Made by a program: the position numbers and the translations under genes. This document shows positions 6,412 through 12,436 of a stretch of 13,499 bases of DNA, piece by piece. The notes under the pieces were generated by a model. That model was not told the origin of the DNA and did not search any database. It saw nothing but the letters and a program-made list of their open reading frames with translations. The DNA is taken from NCBI GenBank assembly GCA_023142835.1, contig JAGLIS010000038.1:1-13499 (forward strand), given 5' to 3'. The stretch is from Candidatus Pacearchaeota archaeon (GTDB taxonomy: Archaea > Nanobdellota > Nanobdellia > Pacearchaeales > GW2011-AR1). Position 1 is the first letter of the stretch; every line of letters starts with the position of its first letter.

Positions 6412-7064
6412 ATACCTTGTGTTATTAAATTCTCAATAGCTTTCTGAGTATCGTGAATAACTTTTTTTATCCCTTTTTTATAATTTGCTTCAAACTCTTT
6501 CAGACTATTAGGAGAATTGTCAAATATGATTTCATCTCCAGGTTTTCCACTAGCCATTGAACTTAGTATCTCAATAATTGGAGATTGACCCGGGCTTGAA
6601 TATAATCCTGCCACCTTTTCATAACAATAACTATCAACCGGGCAAATGGCTACAACATCATCTCTGTGAACTGTCTGATTCTGAGATTTTTTTAAAGGAT
6701 CATGGAAACCAAGTTCCATAAGTGTTTTTTTTCTTTGTTCTAATTCTCTTGCAACAAAATAATTCACAATTTCTTTTTTGATTCTTTGGAATTCTTTCCC
6801 CTCACTCTGCTCAGATAAATTCCTTATCAAATTTGTTGTTTGTAAGTTTAGGTAACCTATTTTGTCTCCCACCTTCAGAGCATCCTGAAATTCAGAAAGG
6901 GTATAATCTGTATGAGTTATTTTATCAACAGATACTCCGCTAGAAATGACACCATACTCCGCAGAAGCTCCGAAATCCTGTAAAAACCTTTTTGCCACAG
7001 ATTCTGCAACGGGAGACCTACTAATATTACACTTGCATACAATCTCTATAAGTTTCTTTGCCAT
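6408..7064 (-). CDS. Low-molecular-weight protein tyrosine phosphatase-like protein with large insertion
   Basis: The N-terminus IEIVCKCNISRSPVAES aligns with the phosphate-binding loop of low-molecular-weight phosphatases and arsenate reductases (VCxGNxCRSPxAE): nucleophile C10, R16 and SP at 17-18. Two loop positions differ: the usual Gly is C12, and the usual second Cys is S15. At 218 residues it is about 60 longer than the usual 150-160. The extra length lies mainly between SSG (41-43) and DDVVAICP (135-142) and is charged and helical. The C-terminal FDNSPNSLKEFEANY (181-195) sits where the general-acid DP(Y/F) loop normally is, with D182 as candidate acid, but the proline after it is displaced. 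It may dephosphorylate protein Tyr or another phosphoester. The ATG at 7064 follows a TTTAAATA box by about 25 nt, without Shine-Dalgarno. It converges on the phosphohistidine-domain gene with interlocking stop codons. Confidence 0.7.
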   Translation of the reverse strand: MAKKLIEIVCKCNISRSPVAESVAKRFLQDFGASAEYGVISSGVSVDKITHTDYTLSEFQDALKVGDKIGYLNLQTTNLIRNLSEQSEGKEFQRIKKEIVNYFVARELEQRKKTLMELGFHDPLKKSQNQTVHRDDVVAICPVDSYCYEKVAGLYSSPGQSPIIEILSSMASGKPGDEIIFDNSPNSLKEFEANYKKGIKKVIHDTQKAIENLITQGI

Positions 7065-7085
7065 ATTTTATGATAGAAAAAAGAT

Positions 7086-7093
7086 TATTTAAA
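7086..7093 (-). promoter_or_regulatory. Probable TATA box of the phosphatase-like gene
   Basis: TTTAAATA on the minus strand, centred about 25 nt upstream of ATG 7064, is the same octamer and nearly the same spacing as before aglB. This predicts a leaderless mRNA. Confidence 0.5.
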
Positions 7094-7120
7094 TCTTTCT
7101 ATTATTTACTACTAAATAGT

Positions 7121-7130
7121 TAATATAAAT
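7121..7130 (+). promoter_or_regulatory. Possible TATA box of the 67-residue gene
   Basis: TAATATAAAT predicts a start of transcription near 7150. The resulting leader of about 30 nt would contain the near-palindrome ACCTTTAAGGT (7155-7165), whose AAGGT half could act as a Shine-Dalgarno. That site is better spaced for the ATG at 7170, which opens only a 7-codon frame, than for the GTG at 7180. Confidence 0.3.
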
Positions 7131-7179
7131 TAATTTGCTTAACAAGAATTACCAACCTTTAAGGTAACAATGCACTTTT

Positions 7180-7383
7180 GTGAAAACTTCTAAAAATGCA
7201 AACTCATTAATTTTTAACTTGCAAAAGCCAAATTGCACAATCCAGCTTTTCCACAAAGGAGAAAGGGAAATCAGAGAAATTGTAGAAAAAATAAAGGAGT
7301 TGTTTAAAGAAGATTCTATAGAAATTAATGTTTTACAGATAGGAGAAGACGAAGAGAATATTAGGTCATTACCATTTTTGTGA
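7180..7383 (+). CDS. Small protein of unknown function, 67 residues
   Basis: I do not recognise this protein. It begins at GTG 7180, with AAGGT at 7161-7165 as the only nearby Shine-Dalgarno-like site; a later in-frame start such as TTG 7219 is possible. The predicted order is beta strand (CTIQLF, 19-24), a long charged helix (about 26-44, EREIREIVEKIKELF), beta strand (IEINVLQI, 48-55), an acidic turn, then LPFL at the C-terminus. This beta-alpha-beta order with a final Leu-Pro resembles half of a thioredoxin-like or KaiB-like fold, but there is no CxxC, and the similarity is a weak impression. The amphipathic helix pattern supports real coding. It is divergent from the phosphatase-like gene, across 115 nt. 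Confidence 0.5.
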   Translation: MKTSKNANSLIFNLQKPNCTIQLFHKGEREIREIVEKIKELFKEDSIEINVLQIGEDEENIRSLPFL

Positions 7384-7482
7384 TAAATTAATAAGGAAAT
7401 TTCGCATTGAAGTGTTAAACGAAGATATCAAAATAAAAATTCGCAGTTTACCAATATTATGGGATTGAAAATTAAAGTAAAC

Positions 7483-7488
7483 AAAAAA
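7483..7488 (-). terminator. Possible U-tract terminator after the DUF106 gene
   Basis: Six T residues on the minus strand begin 4 nt after the TAG stop at 7492-7494. Archaeal RNA polymerase often terminates at such tracts without a hairpin. No stable stem precedes it. Confidence 0.35.
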
Positions 7489-7491
7489 TCT

Positions 7492-7908
7492 CTAATGAAC
7501 ATCCAAAACTTTTCTTAATACCATAGAAGAAACAACACTGAACCCTAAATAATACCAAAACCACCCTGCAATTAAAGGAACTTCTCCACCATTATACATT
7601 CCACTTAACCAATTAAACAAAATTAAGAATGGAATAATCGTCACGAACATAGGCTTCATCGAAGACTTCATCATCACACCAGTCAAATTCAACATTTCAA
7701 GATTCAATTCCTTCAATATATTTTCTTCCTTACAACCCTTCAACTCTTTCTGAATCTCCTTCTGTCTCGTCCTTAAACTCTTCATGTGATCCTGATTTGT
7801 TAACCATTTTTGAACAAGAGTTGAAACCAACGTAACCAAAAACGAAACTATTGCCAAAGAAATATATGGATAAATATTCACCATCTCTGTTAAATTCATA
7901 TCATACAT
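7492..7908 (-). CDS. DUF106/EMC3-like membrane insertase (YidC/Oxa1 superfamily)
   Basis: Archaeal DUF106 proteins are related to EMC3, TMCO1 and YidC and help insert membrane proteins; the gene commonly sits beside secY. From the preferred ATG at 7908 the protein has 138 residues. The frame is open to a TTG at 7914, and another ATG lies at 7899. It shows the family layout: a first membrane helix at about 14-33, a charged cytoplasmic coiled coil (about 37-75, RQKEIQKELKG), a Met-rich stretch (MMKSSMKPMF, 79-88), then two membrane segments at about 87-101 and 115-131. It is shorter than some archaeal homologues but has all three segments. Two hairpins lie between it and secY, and a TATA-like sequence near 7925-7932 suggests its own promoter. 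No adenylate kinase gene lies between, although many archaea have one there. Confidence 0.82.
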   Translation of the reverse strand: MYDMNLTEMVNIYPYISLAIVSFLVTLVSTLVQKWLTNQDHMKSLRTRQKEIQKELKGCKEENILKELNLEMLNLTGVMMKSSMKPMFVTIIPFLILFNWLSGMYNGGEVPLIAGWFWYYLGFSVVSSMVLRKVLDVH

Positions 7909-7924
7909 TATCAATTTTTCTTTT

Positions 7925-7932
7925 TAAATTTA
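7925..7932 (-). promoter_or_regulatory. Possible TATA box of the DUF106 gene
   Basis: ATAAATTT on the minus strand is centred 20 nt upstream of ATG 7908 and 29 nt upstream of ATG 7899. It follows the terminator-like hairpin, consistent with a separate transcription unit. No Shine-Dalgarno precedes either ATG. Confidence 0.35.
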
Positions 7933-7940
7933 TGCACGCA

Positions 7941-7961
7941 AAAAAATCCTTAGGACTTTTT
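7941..7961 (-). terminator. Terminator-like hairpin ending in a U tract, downstream of secY
   Basis: In the minus-strand RNA AAAAAGUCC (7961-7953) pairs with GGAUUUUUU (7949-7941) across a UAA loop. The one DNA-level mismatch becomes a G-U wobble, so nine pairs form. It ends in seven U residues (7946-7940). The wobble forms only in minus-strand RNA, which supports a role in the secY transcript. Confidence 0.5.
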
Positions 7962-7965
7962 GAGC

Positions 7966-7985
7966 AAGTGAGCGACGACTCACTT
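7966..7985 (-). terminator. Second hairpin in the secY 3' region
   Basis: A perfect 7-bp stem, AAGTGAG with CTCACTT, closes a 6-nt loop (7973-7978). It begins 20 nt after the secY stop and stands just before the U-tract hairpin. It may strengthen termination or protect the 3' end of the long ribosomal operon mRNA. Confidence 0.45.
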
Positions 7986-8005
7986 AACAATTTAGCTCTA
8001 AAAAT

Positions 8006-9373
8006 TTATGCTCCAAAAAATCCCTTCAATGCAGGATTCATATCAACTGCATGTTGTTGTGCAATATTCTGATATAACTGATAAAGAATCATAACTGCTA
8101 AAAGGATTGCAGTCCCCCCAACCAAAGCTCCAAATAAATTCGCAACCGACGCCAACAAACCAATCGCCGCACCACCCATAACCGTCAACGGAGTTACATA
8201 TCTCTTTAAAATAGATTCCAGAACCCTCTCATCTTTCCTGAATCCAGGAATACTCATCCCAGAACTCATAATTTTCTTCGCCTGACTCCGAGCATCCTGA
8301 CCTGAAGTGCTAACCCAGAAAAATGCAAACAATACAGAAAATAAAACATAAAATAAAACATGACCTACAGATTGAAGCGCGTAAATCCATCTAAAACTAC
8401 CTTTAATAATAGTTTCTAAAAGAGGTGTAGAATGAATCCAATAAGCCAACCCGGAAATAGGAATACCATTAGAACCAAAACCTCCGAGGAAAGTTGCATA
8501 GCCTAACCAGTTTTGTATTAATGATGCGAACAACTTGATATTTGCTTCCAATGCAGAAACCAAAATTACAGGAATAACTCCTACATAGAAAAACTGTAAA
8601 GGCCATTTAACCGAATGACCTCTAATCCTGTCGAATGCTAAAGGAATTTCAACCTTCAAACTTTGAGCAAAAACAACTGCCAAAAACAAAGCTGCTGTAA
8701 CAAGAATCGGAAAAATTGCCCAAGCTGCTCCAGCCCCATCTCCTGCAATCACCGACGCTATTAATGCCCAAACCTTGCCTGAAGCCTCAAAATCTCCTTG
8801 AATCCCAATGAATTGAAATAACTGAGTAAACAATCTCCAACCTATACCTGCCGCAATAAATAATGAAACTCCGCTACCGAAACCCCATTTCTGAATAACC
8901 TCATCCATAAAAACAATCAAGAATCCACCAAGGCATAACTGCAAAATCACAAGCCCTTCAAGTCCAGAATTTGCCTGAATACCCTTCATCAAAACATAAA
9001 CCAACGCCTCGAAAATAACAAAAGCGAAAACCAAAAGTTTTTGTATCGCTTGAAAAAATTTCTTACCTTCAGTAGTATTCGTATCAATATTCAAAATTTG
9101 CGCACCATTAAGCAACTGCAAAATAATAGAAGCCATAACAATAGGACCAATACCCAACGAAATAATCGAACCAAACGAAGTCCCCAACAAAATAGCTAAA
9201 TACTCAAACTGCGAAAGCGAACCCTCGGCAATCCCAAACAAAGGAATATTAGCTAATATAAAAAACGCAACAAGAATCACCAACGTCCACTTAAGTTTAA
9301 CATCAAAACTAACTTTCTTCTCCGTCGGACCTCGAACCTCAGGAAGATTATGTAATAAATCTCTTAAAGCCAT
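8006..9373 (-). CDS. secY: Preprotein translocase subunit SecY (Sec61 alpha)
   Basis: This is the pore subunit of the SecYEG/Sec61 translocon in the cell membrane. It is 455 residues, close to the archaeal norm of about 440-470. The N-terminus, with VRGPTEKKVSF (13-23) and KLKWT (26-30), is typical of archaeal SecY. About ten membrane helices follow, with a plug and TM2 region (about 55-88), FGSGVSLFIAAG, and the conserved cytoplasmic STSGQDARSQAKK segment before the last helices. It lies 40 nt after uL15 with no Shine-Dalgarno, whereas most ribosomal genes before it have one. A TTTAAAAA box centred about 26 nt upstream suggests an additional promoter giving a leaderless secY mRNA, besides readthrough from the operon. 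Two hairpins close the unit downstream. Identity is certain. Confidence 0.97.
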   Translation of the reverse strand: MALRDLLHNLPEVRGPTEKKVSFDVKLKWTLVILVAFFILANIPLFGIAEGSLSQFEYLAILLGTSFGSIISLGIGPIVMASIILQLLNGAQILNIDTNTTEGKKFFQAIQKLLVFAFVIFEALVYVLMKGIQANSGLEGLVILQLCLGGFLIVFMDEVIQKWGFGSGVSLFIAAGIGWRLFTQLFQFIGIQGDFEASGKVWALIASVIAGDGAGAAWAIFPILVTAALFLAVVFAQSLKVEIPLAFDRIRGHSVKWPLQFFYVGVIPVILVSALEANIKLFASLIQNWLGYATFLGGFGSNGIPISGLAYWIHSTPLLETIIKGSFRWIYALQSVGHVLFYVLFSVLFAFFWVSTSGQDARSQAKKIMSSGMSIPGFRKDERVLESILKRYVTPLTVMGGAAIGLLASVANLFGALVGGTAILLAVMILYQLYQNIAQQHAVDMNPALKGFFGA

Positions 9374-9395
9374 GTTTTATGAAGAGGGATTTTGG

Positions 9396-9403
9396 TTTTT
9401 AAA
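9396..9403 (-). promoter_or_regulatory. Possible internal TATA box for secY
   Basis: TTTAAAAA on the minus strand, in the 40-nt gap between uL15 and secY, is centred about 26 nt upstream of the secY ATG. No ribosome binding site is present in the gap, so a leaderless transcript from this box would explain how secY is translated. Confidence 0.4.
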
Positions 9404-9413
9404 GTTTTGTAGA

Positions 9414-9902
9414 TTATTCTTTTTTATCTTTAACTTTCTCACTCTTAACTTCTTTCTTAGAATATTGCTTAACATCTTTTTCAATTTTCTTAACCAAAAC
9501 AATCTTCCCGCCAGCCTTTTCCATTTTCTCAATTGCCGAAGTAGTCGCGTTCAAAGCTTTAATCTCTGCATTAAATCCTTCACCATTCCCAAGAATTTTA
9601 TGCTTAGAAAAATTAATTTTATCCCCAACTTTCTTGAAAAAATTATCCTTAATATCTTTCAAATTAATTTTCTCATACTTTATTCTTTTAGTGCCTCTTG
9701 AAGTTGCACCTTGTTTCCCAAAATACTTCCCTTTCTCATCCGAATCCCTAGCGGCTTGCTTCTTATGATCTGCCTTCTTACCTGTCCCTGCCATTCCAAA
9801 TCCACCCTTATTACCATGCCCTTTGTGTTTCTGTCTAAAGCCCCATCCAACAGTTCGAGCCCCTCGAATCCGCGAATTCTTTTTCCTTTTGTGTGTCTTC
9901 AT
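9414..9902 (-). CDS. 50S ribosomal protein uL15 (L15)
   Basis: This large-subunit protein binds 23S rRNA at a late assembly stage. The 162 residues have the expected basic, glycine-rich N-terminus (KTHKRKKNSRIRGARTVGWG, then KHKGHGNKGGFGMAG) and a C-terminal globular half with NGEGFNAEIKALNATTSAIE. A lysine/glutamate tail of about 25 residues follows. The ATG at 9902 overlaps the uL30 stop as ATGA and has no strong Shine-Dalgarno (only GGGG nearby), so translation is probably coupled to uL30. Its position between uL30 and secY is the standard archaeal order. Confidence 0.95.
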   Translation of the reverse strand: MKTHKRKKNSRIRGARTVGWGFRQKHKGHGNKGGFGMAGTGKKADHKKQAARDSDEKGKYFGKQGATSRGTKRIKYEKINLKDIKDNFFKKVGDKINFSKHKILGNGEGFNAEIKALNATTSAIEKMEKAGGKIVLVKKIEKDVKQYSKKEVKSEKVKDKKE

Positions 9903-10240
9903 AACATTCGCCCCACAAGTTTAACAATATCATCATGCTTACCTAAAATTCCTATCGGAGATGCAACCTTCGAACTTTTCTTAAATCCTCCTCGTGGGGG
10001 ATGCAAAAAATAAACACCTTCATCATCTTCCCTAGCCACCTTCAACTCTTCAATAAAAGCATCCTCAACTTTTCCATAAGCAACCATATGAGCAACAGCA
10101 TTAACCATTCCCATTTTTACAGCGTCATCCTCTTCAACCAAAATACAAGTAAACTTTTTATTCAACTTTAGTCTCTTCAAAGTCTCATTATCTTTCTTCT
10201 TGTTCTTAACCTGTCCTGCAATCCTTACAACCAATATCAT
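9899..10240 (-). CDS. 50S ribosomal protein uL30 (L30), short form
   Basis: This is the archaeal/eukaryotic L30/L7 family protein of the large subunit. The N-terminal VVRIAGQVK and the C-terminal HPPRGGFKK (80-88) with the final VGRML are typical. At 113 residues it is about 40 shorter than the usual archaeal uL30 of roughly 150-160. The missing part lies between the helix ending near residue 68 (EELKVARE) and the HPPRGG motif, where other archaea have an extra segment. Both ends are intact, so this is an internal reduction rather than a broken gene. It overlaps uS5 (10237-10240) and uL15 (9899-9902) by ATGA junctions and has GGGAG at 10251-10255 as ribosome binding site. Confidence 0.93.
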   Translation of the reverse strand: MILVVRIAGQVKNKKKDNETLKRLKLNKKFTCILVEEDDAVKMGMVNAVAHMVAYGKVEDAFIEELKVAREDDEGVYFLHPPRGGFKKSSKVASPIGILGKHDDIVKLVGRML

Positions 10241-11121
10241 AATTTAACATCTCCCAATTTATTCAAAGCATTCATACAGGCCTTTGCAGTATTAAACGTC
10301 GTCCTAGTCTTCCCCAAACATTTACTATAAACATCTTTTATTCCAACAGCCATAAGAATCTTTTTCATCTCATTTCCTATAACTAAACCAGTTCCCTGTG
10401 GAGCAGGCATTAACTTAACACTAACCGAAGAACATTTGCCTTCAACAGCAATAGGAATGCTGTGTTCCTCATCACACGAACAATCATAACTAGCACACCC
10501 TCGAAGAACTTTAACAATATTCAACTTAGCATTTCTAAGTGCTTTCTCCTTTGCAGGTAACGTCTCAGAGGCTCGACCATATCCTAGTCCGACATACCCA
10601 TGACCATCACCAACTACAGCCATAACACCAAAAGTCAAAACATTACCTTCCTTAGTTTTTTTCTGAGTCTGTCTAAAAGCCCTTCGCTTTCCACCACCAA
10701 ACTTCCCTTTCGCTTGACCAATAAACAAACTATCTGTTTTCAAATTTTTAATTAACAAATCAACAATCTCAGGTTCCATAATTTTTTGACCACTAGAAAA
10801 AATCTCATCAATATCTTTAATCTTCCCTGTACGAACAGCTTTACCTAACTCGGTCCTAGGAACCCAATTATCTAATTTCTCCTGAGCCTCACGGGCAAAC
10901 CTATCTTTCCAATCTTCTCTCTTAAAACCTACACGACCTTCTTCTTCCTTAAAAGATTTATCAGCTTCCTTAGAAATCTCATCTTCCTTTTTCTTTTCCT
11001 TTACTTCAACTTTTTCAGTCATTTCATTTAATTGTTCTTCAGGAGTTATTTCTTTCTCCATTTCTTTTTCAATAATTTCCTCAGCCTGAATTTCTTTCTT
11101 ATCCTCACTAGTTATTGCCAT
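10237..11121 (-). CDS. 30S ribosomal protein uS5 (S5) with long acidic N-terminal extension
   Basis: This small-subunit protein acts in decoding fidelity. The conserved body runs from NWVPRTELGKAV (85-96), through VVGDGHGYVGLGYG (169-182), RGCASYDCSC (207-216) and PAPQGTGLV (239-247), to KTRTTFNTAKA (271-281), all archaeal uS5 features. The protein has 294 residues, longer than the usual 200-235: residues 1-84 form an extra Glu/Lys-rich, probably coiled or disordered segment. A second small addition, GGGKRRAFRQTQKK (142-155), is basic. Six cysteines are present (209, 214, 216, 230, 268, 282), three of them in the RGCxxxxCxC cluster. GGAGG at 11134-11138 supports the ATG at 11121, one nucleotide after the uL18 stop. 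It overlaps uL30 by 4 nt. Confidence 0.95.
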   Translation of the reverse strand: MAITSEDKKEIQAEEIIEKEMEKEITPEEQLNEMTEKVEVKEKKKEDEISKEADKSFKEEEGRVGFKREDWKDRFAREAQEKLDNWVPRTELGKAVRTGKIKDIDEIFSSGQKIMEPEIVDLLIKNLKTDSLFIGQAKGKFGGGKRRAFRQTQKKTKEGNVLTFGVMAVVGDGHGYVGLGYGRASETLPAKEKALRNAKLNIVKVLRGCASYDCSCDEEHSIPIAVEGKCSSVSVKLMPAPQGTGLVIGNEMKKILMAVGIKDVYSKCLGKTRTTFNTAKACMNALNKLGDVKL

Positions 11122-11122
11122 C

Positions 11123-11638
11123 TTATTTCAATTCCTCCTTTTTAACCGCCGATGAAGATACATTTTTGTGAACCTTAGCAATCATTTCCTTCAACTCACC
11201 CTTTAAGTGTTCCCCATTCAATCTTCCTTCCGACGGAAAAACCTTTTCATTTGCAGAAATATCTAAGCCACCCTCGACCAAACCCTTAACAACAGCAAAA
11301 ACTCTCGAACCTGCAATCGTCCTAGCCATCCCTAAATCTACAATATATTTTCCACCCTTAAGTTTCTTAGCCAAAAGCAAACCAGTTAGATATCCTGCAG
11401 GAATAGATTTCAAACTTCCACCCTTCTTAACATCCCAACCATTTTTCAAAAGTTCCTTAGATGTAATTGTAGCAGTAACTTTGTCTTTTGCTTCCTCGCT
11501 CTCGACAGCTTGAAGAATAAAATATTTATTCGTCCTTCGCACAACTATCCTCGGAATTCCCGACGTCAACAAAGTTAACCTAGTTTTATAATCCGTCCGA
11601 TTTTCTTTTCTTCTTCGCTTTATTGTTCGTTTACTCAT
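11123..11638 (-). CDS. 50S ribosomal protein uL18 (L18)
   Basis: uL18 binds 5S rRNA in the central protuberance of the large subunit. The 171 residues show the archaeal/eukaryotic L5e-type N-terminus RRRKENRTDYKTRLTLL (9-25), then the RIVVRRTNKY segment (30-39), the AGYLTGLLLAKK helix, a GLDIS segment and the basic C-terminus. The archaeal family is usually about 170-200 residues, so this is full length. The ATG at 11638 lies 4 nt after the eL19 stop, and its GGAGG (11651-11655) is inside the last codons of eL19. Identity rests on motifs and gene order. Confidence 0.95.
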   Translation of the reverse strand: MSKRTIKRRRKENRTDYKTRLTLLTSGIPRIVVRRTNKYFILQAVESEEAKDKVTATITSKELLKNGWDVKKGGSLKSIPAGYLTGLLLAKKLKGGKYIVDLGMARTIAGSRVFAVVKGLVEGGLDISANEKVFPSEGRLNGEHLKGELKEMIAKVHKNVSSSAVKKEELK

Positions 11639-11642
11639 ATTA

Positions 11643-12044
11643 TTATAATCCCTCCAAACTTTCCTTTAACTGTCTTTTGCTTCTAAACTTTCGTGCACGA
11701 ATTTGTCTTCTAATCTCTCCTTTCTTCTCTTTATCAATAGAACCAATCCGGAAAAGCCCTCTAACAAACTTCCTTAATTTCCTCGTAATAATCACATATT
11801 CTGCCTTTCGAGTATTAATCTTTTTCTTAACCTTACCTACACGTCTCCGATTTTTTCTCTTAACCAATTTCTTTCGACCGCTAACTTCCTTAATCTGAAT
11901 AGCTCCAACTTTATGAAGGTCCAAAATATCCATTCGAGTAATTGCTTCCTTAATTTCTGGTAAATGGTTTTTTATAAAAACGATTCTATTCTTTCCAACC
12001 TTCAAAACTTTCGCAGCCAATTCCTTCTTTTTTGTCAAGTTCAT
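11643..12044 (-). CDS. 50S ribosomal protein eL19 (L19e)
   Basis: eL19 is an archaeal/eukaryotic-specific large-subunit protein. The 133 residues begin with the conserved KKKELAAKVLKVGKNRI and have IKEAITRMDI (31-40), the GRKKLVKRKNRRR basic region that contacts rRNA, and the C-terminal RKFVRGLFRIGSID helix pair. It is slightly shorter than the typical 145-150 residues because the basic tail is short. The ATG at 12044 overlaps the eL32 TGA as ATGA, with GGAGA at 12051-12055 as ribosome binding site. Confidence 0.94.
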   Translation of the reverse strand: MNLTKKKELAAKVLKVGKNRIVFIKNHLPEIKEAITRMDILDLHKVGAIQIKEVSGRKKLVKRKNRRRVGKVKKKINTRKAEYVIITRKLRKFVRGLFRIGSIDKEKKGEIRRQIRARKFRSKRQLKESLEGL

Positions 12045-12436
12045 TTTTTCTCTCCAACAGCATTAACCCTATATTTATTTAACACTTTAATTTTCATCTC
12101 TTCTGCCTTTGCAATAATCGTCTCTCGTTTTTTCTTCCCGATAGAACCTATAATAATTCCTATACCCTTCTTTAAAGAATTTAACATGTTCAAATTTTCT
12201 ACTCTAACAGCCTCGACTCCACCAACAAAACCTTTAGTTTCACCTTCTGCACCCCAACCAATCTTAGGTCTTTGAGGATGCCCCTTTCGATTCAATCTAA
12301 GTTTATTATGTCTACCCTTAGCACCTCTCCACTTCCTAGCTTTTTTTACAGTTTTACCTAGCTTAATGTGTTTGTGCCAATCAGTTCTCAAAAACTTCGG
12401 CTTACTTCTCTTCGTAGTTTTATCTCCTTCGACCAT
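12041..12436 (-). CDS. 50S ribosomal protein eL32 (L32e)
   Basis: eL32 is an archaeal/eukaryotic-specific large-subunit protein. The 131 residues contain the conserved KFLRTDWHKHIKLG (14-27), KARKWRGAKGRHNKLR (32-47), GHPQRPKIGWG (52-62) and a C-terminal alpha/beta part ending with IKVLNKYR. The length is normal for archaea. ATG 12436 shares its A with the last base of the uL6 stop (TAATG junction). A strong GGGAGG is at 12445-12450. Confidence 0.95.
   Translation of the reverse strand: MVEGDKTTKRSKPKFLRTDWHKHIKLGKTVKKARKWRGAKGRHNKLRLNRKGHPQRPKIGWGAEGETKGFVGGVEAVRVENLNMLNSLKKGIGIIIGSIGKKKRETIIAKAEEMKIKVLNKYRVNAVGEKK

Noticed and set aside
7170..7193. 7-codon ORF from ATG 7170 with AAGGT upstream, as a leader peptide
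   Set aside because: It is too short to judge and overlaps the preferred GTG start out of frame; kept only as a note on the start choice.
7851..8072. 73-codon plus-strand frame across the secY/DUF106 gap
   Set aside because: It overlaps the ends of two well-supported minus-strand genes, has no promoter or ribosome binding site, and its residues give no protein-like pattern.
9372..10013. Plus-strand frames opposite uL15 and uL30
   Set aside because: They are antisense shadows, rich in Phe/Leu/Ser, which is what the reverse of Lys-rich ribosomal genes gives.
11623..12275. Plus-strand frames opposite eL19 and eL32
   Set aside because: They are antisense to certain ribosomal protein genes and hydrophobic only because the true strand is rich in lysine codons.
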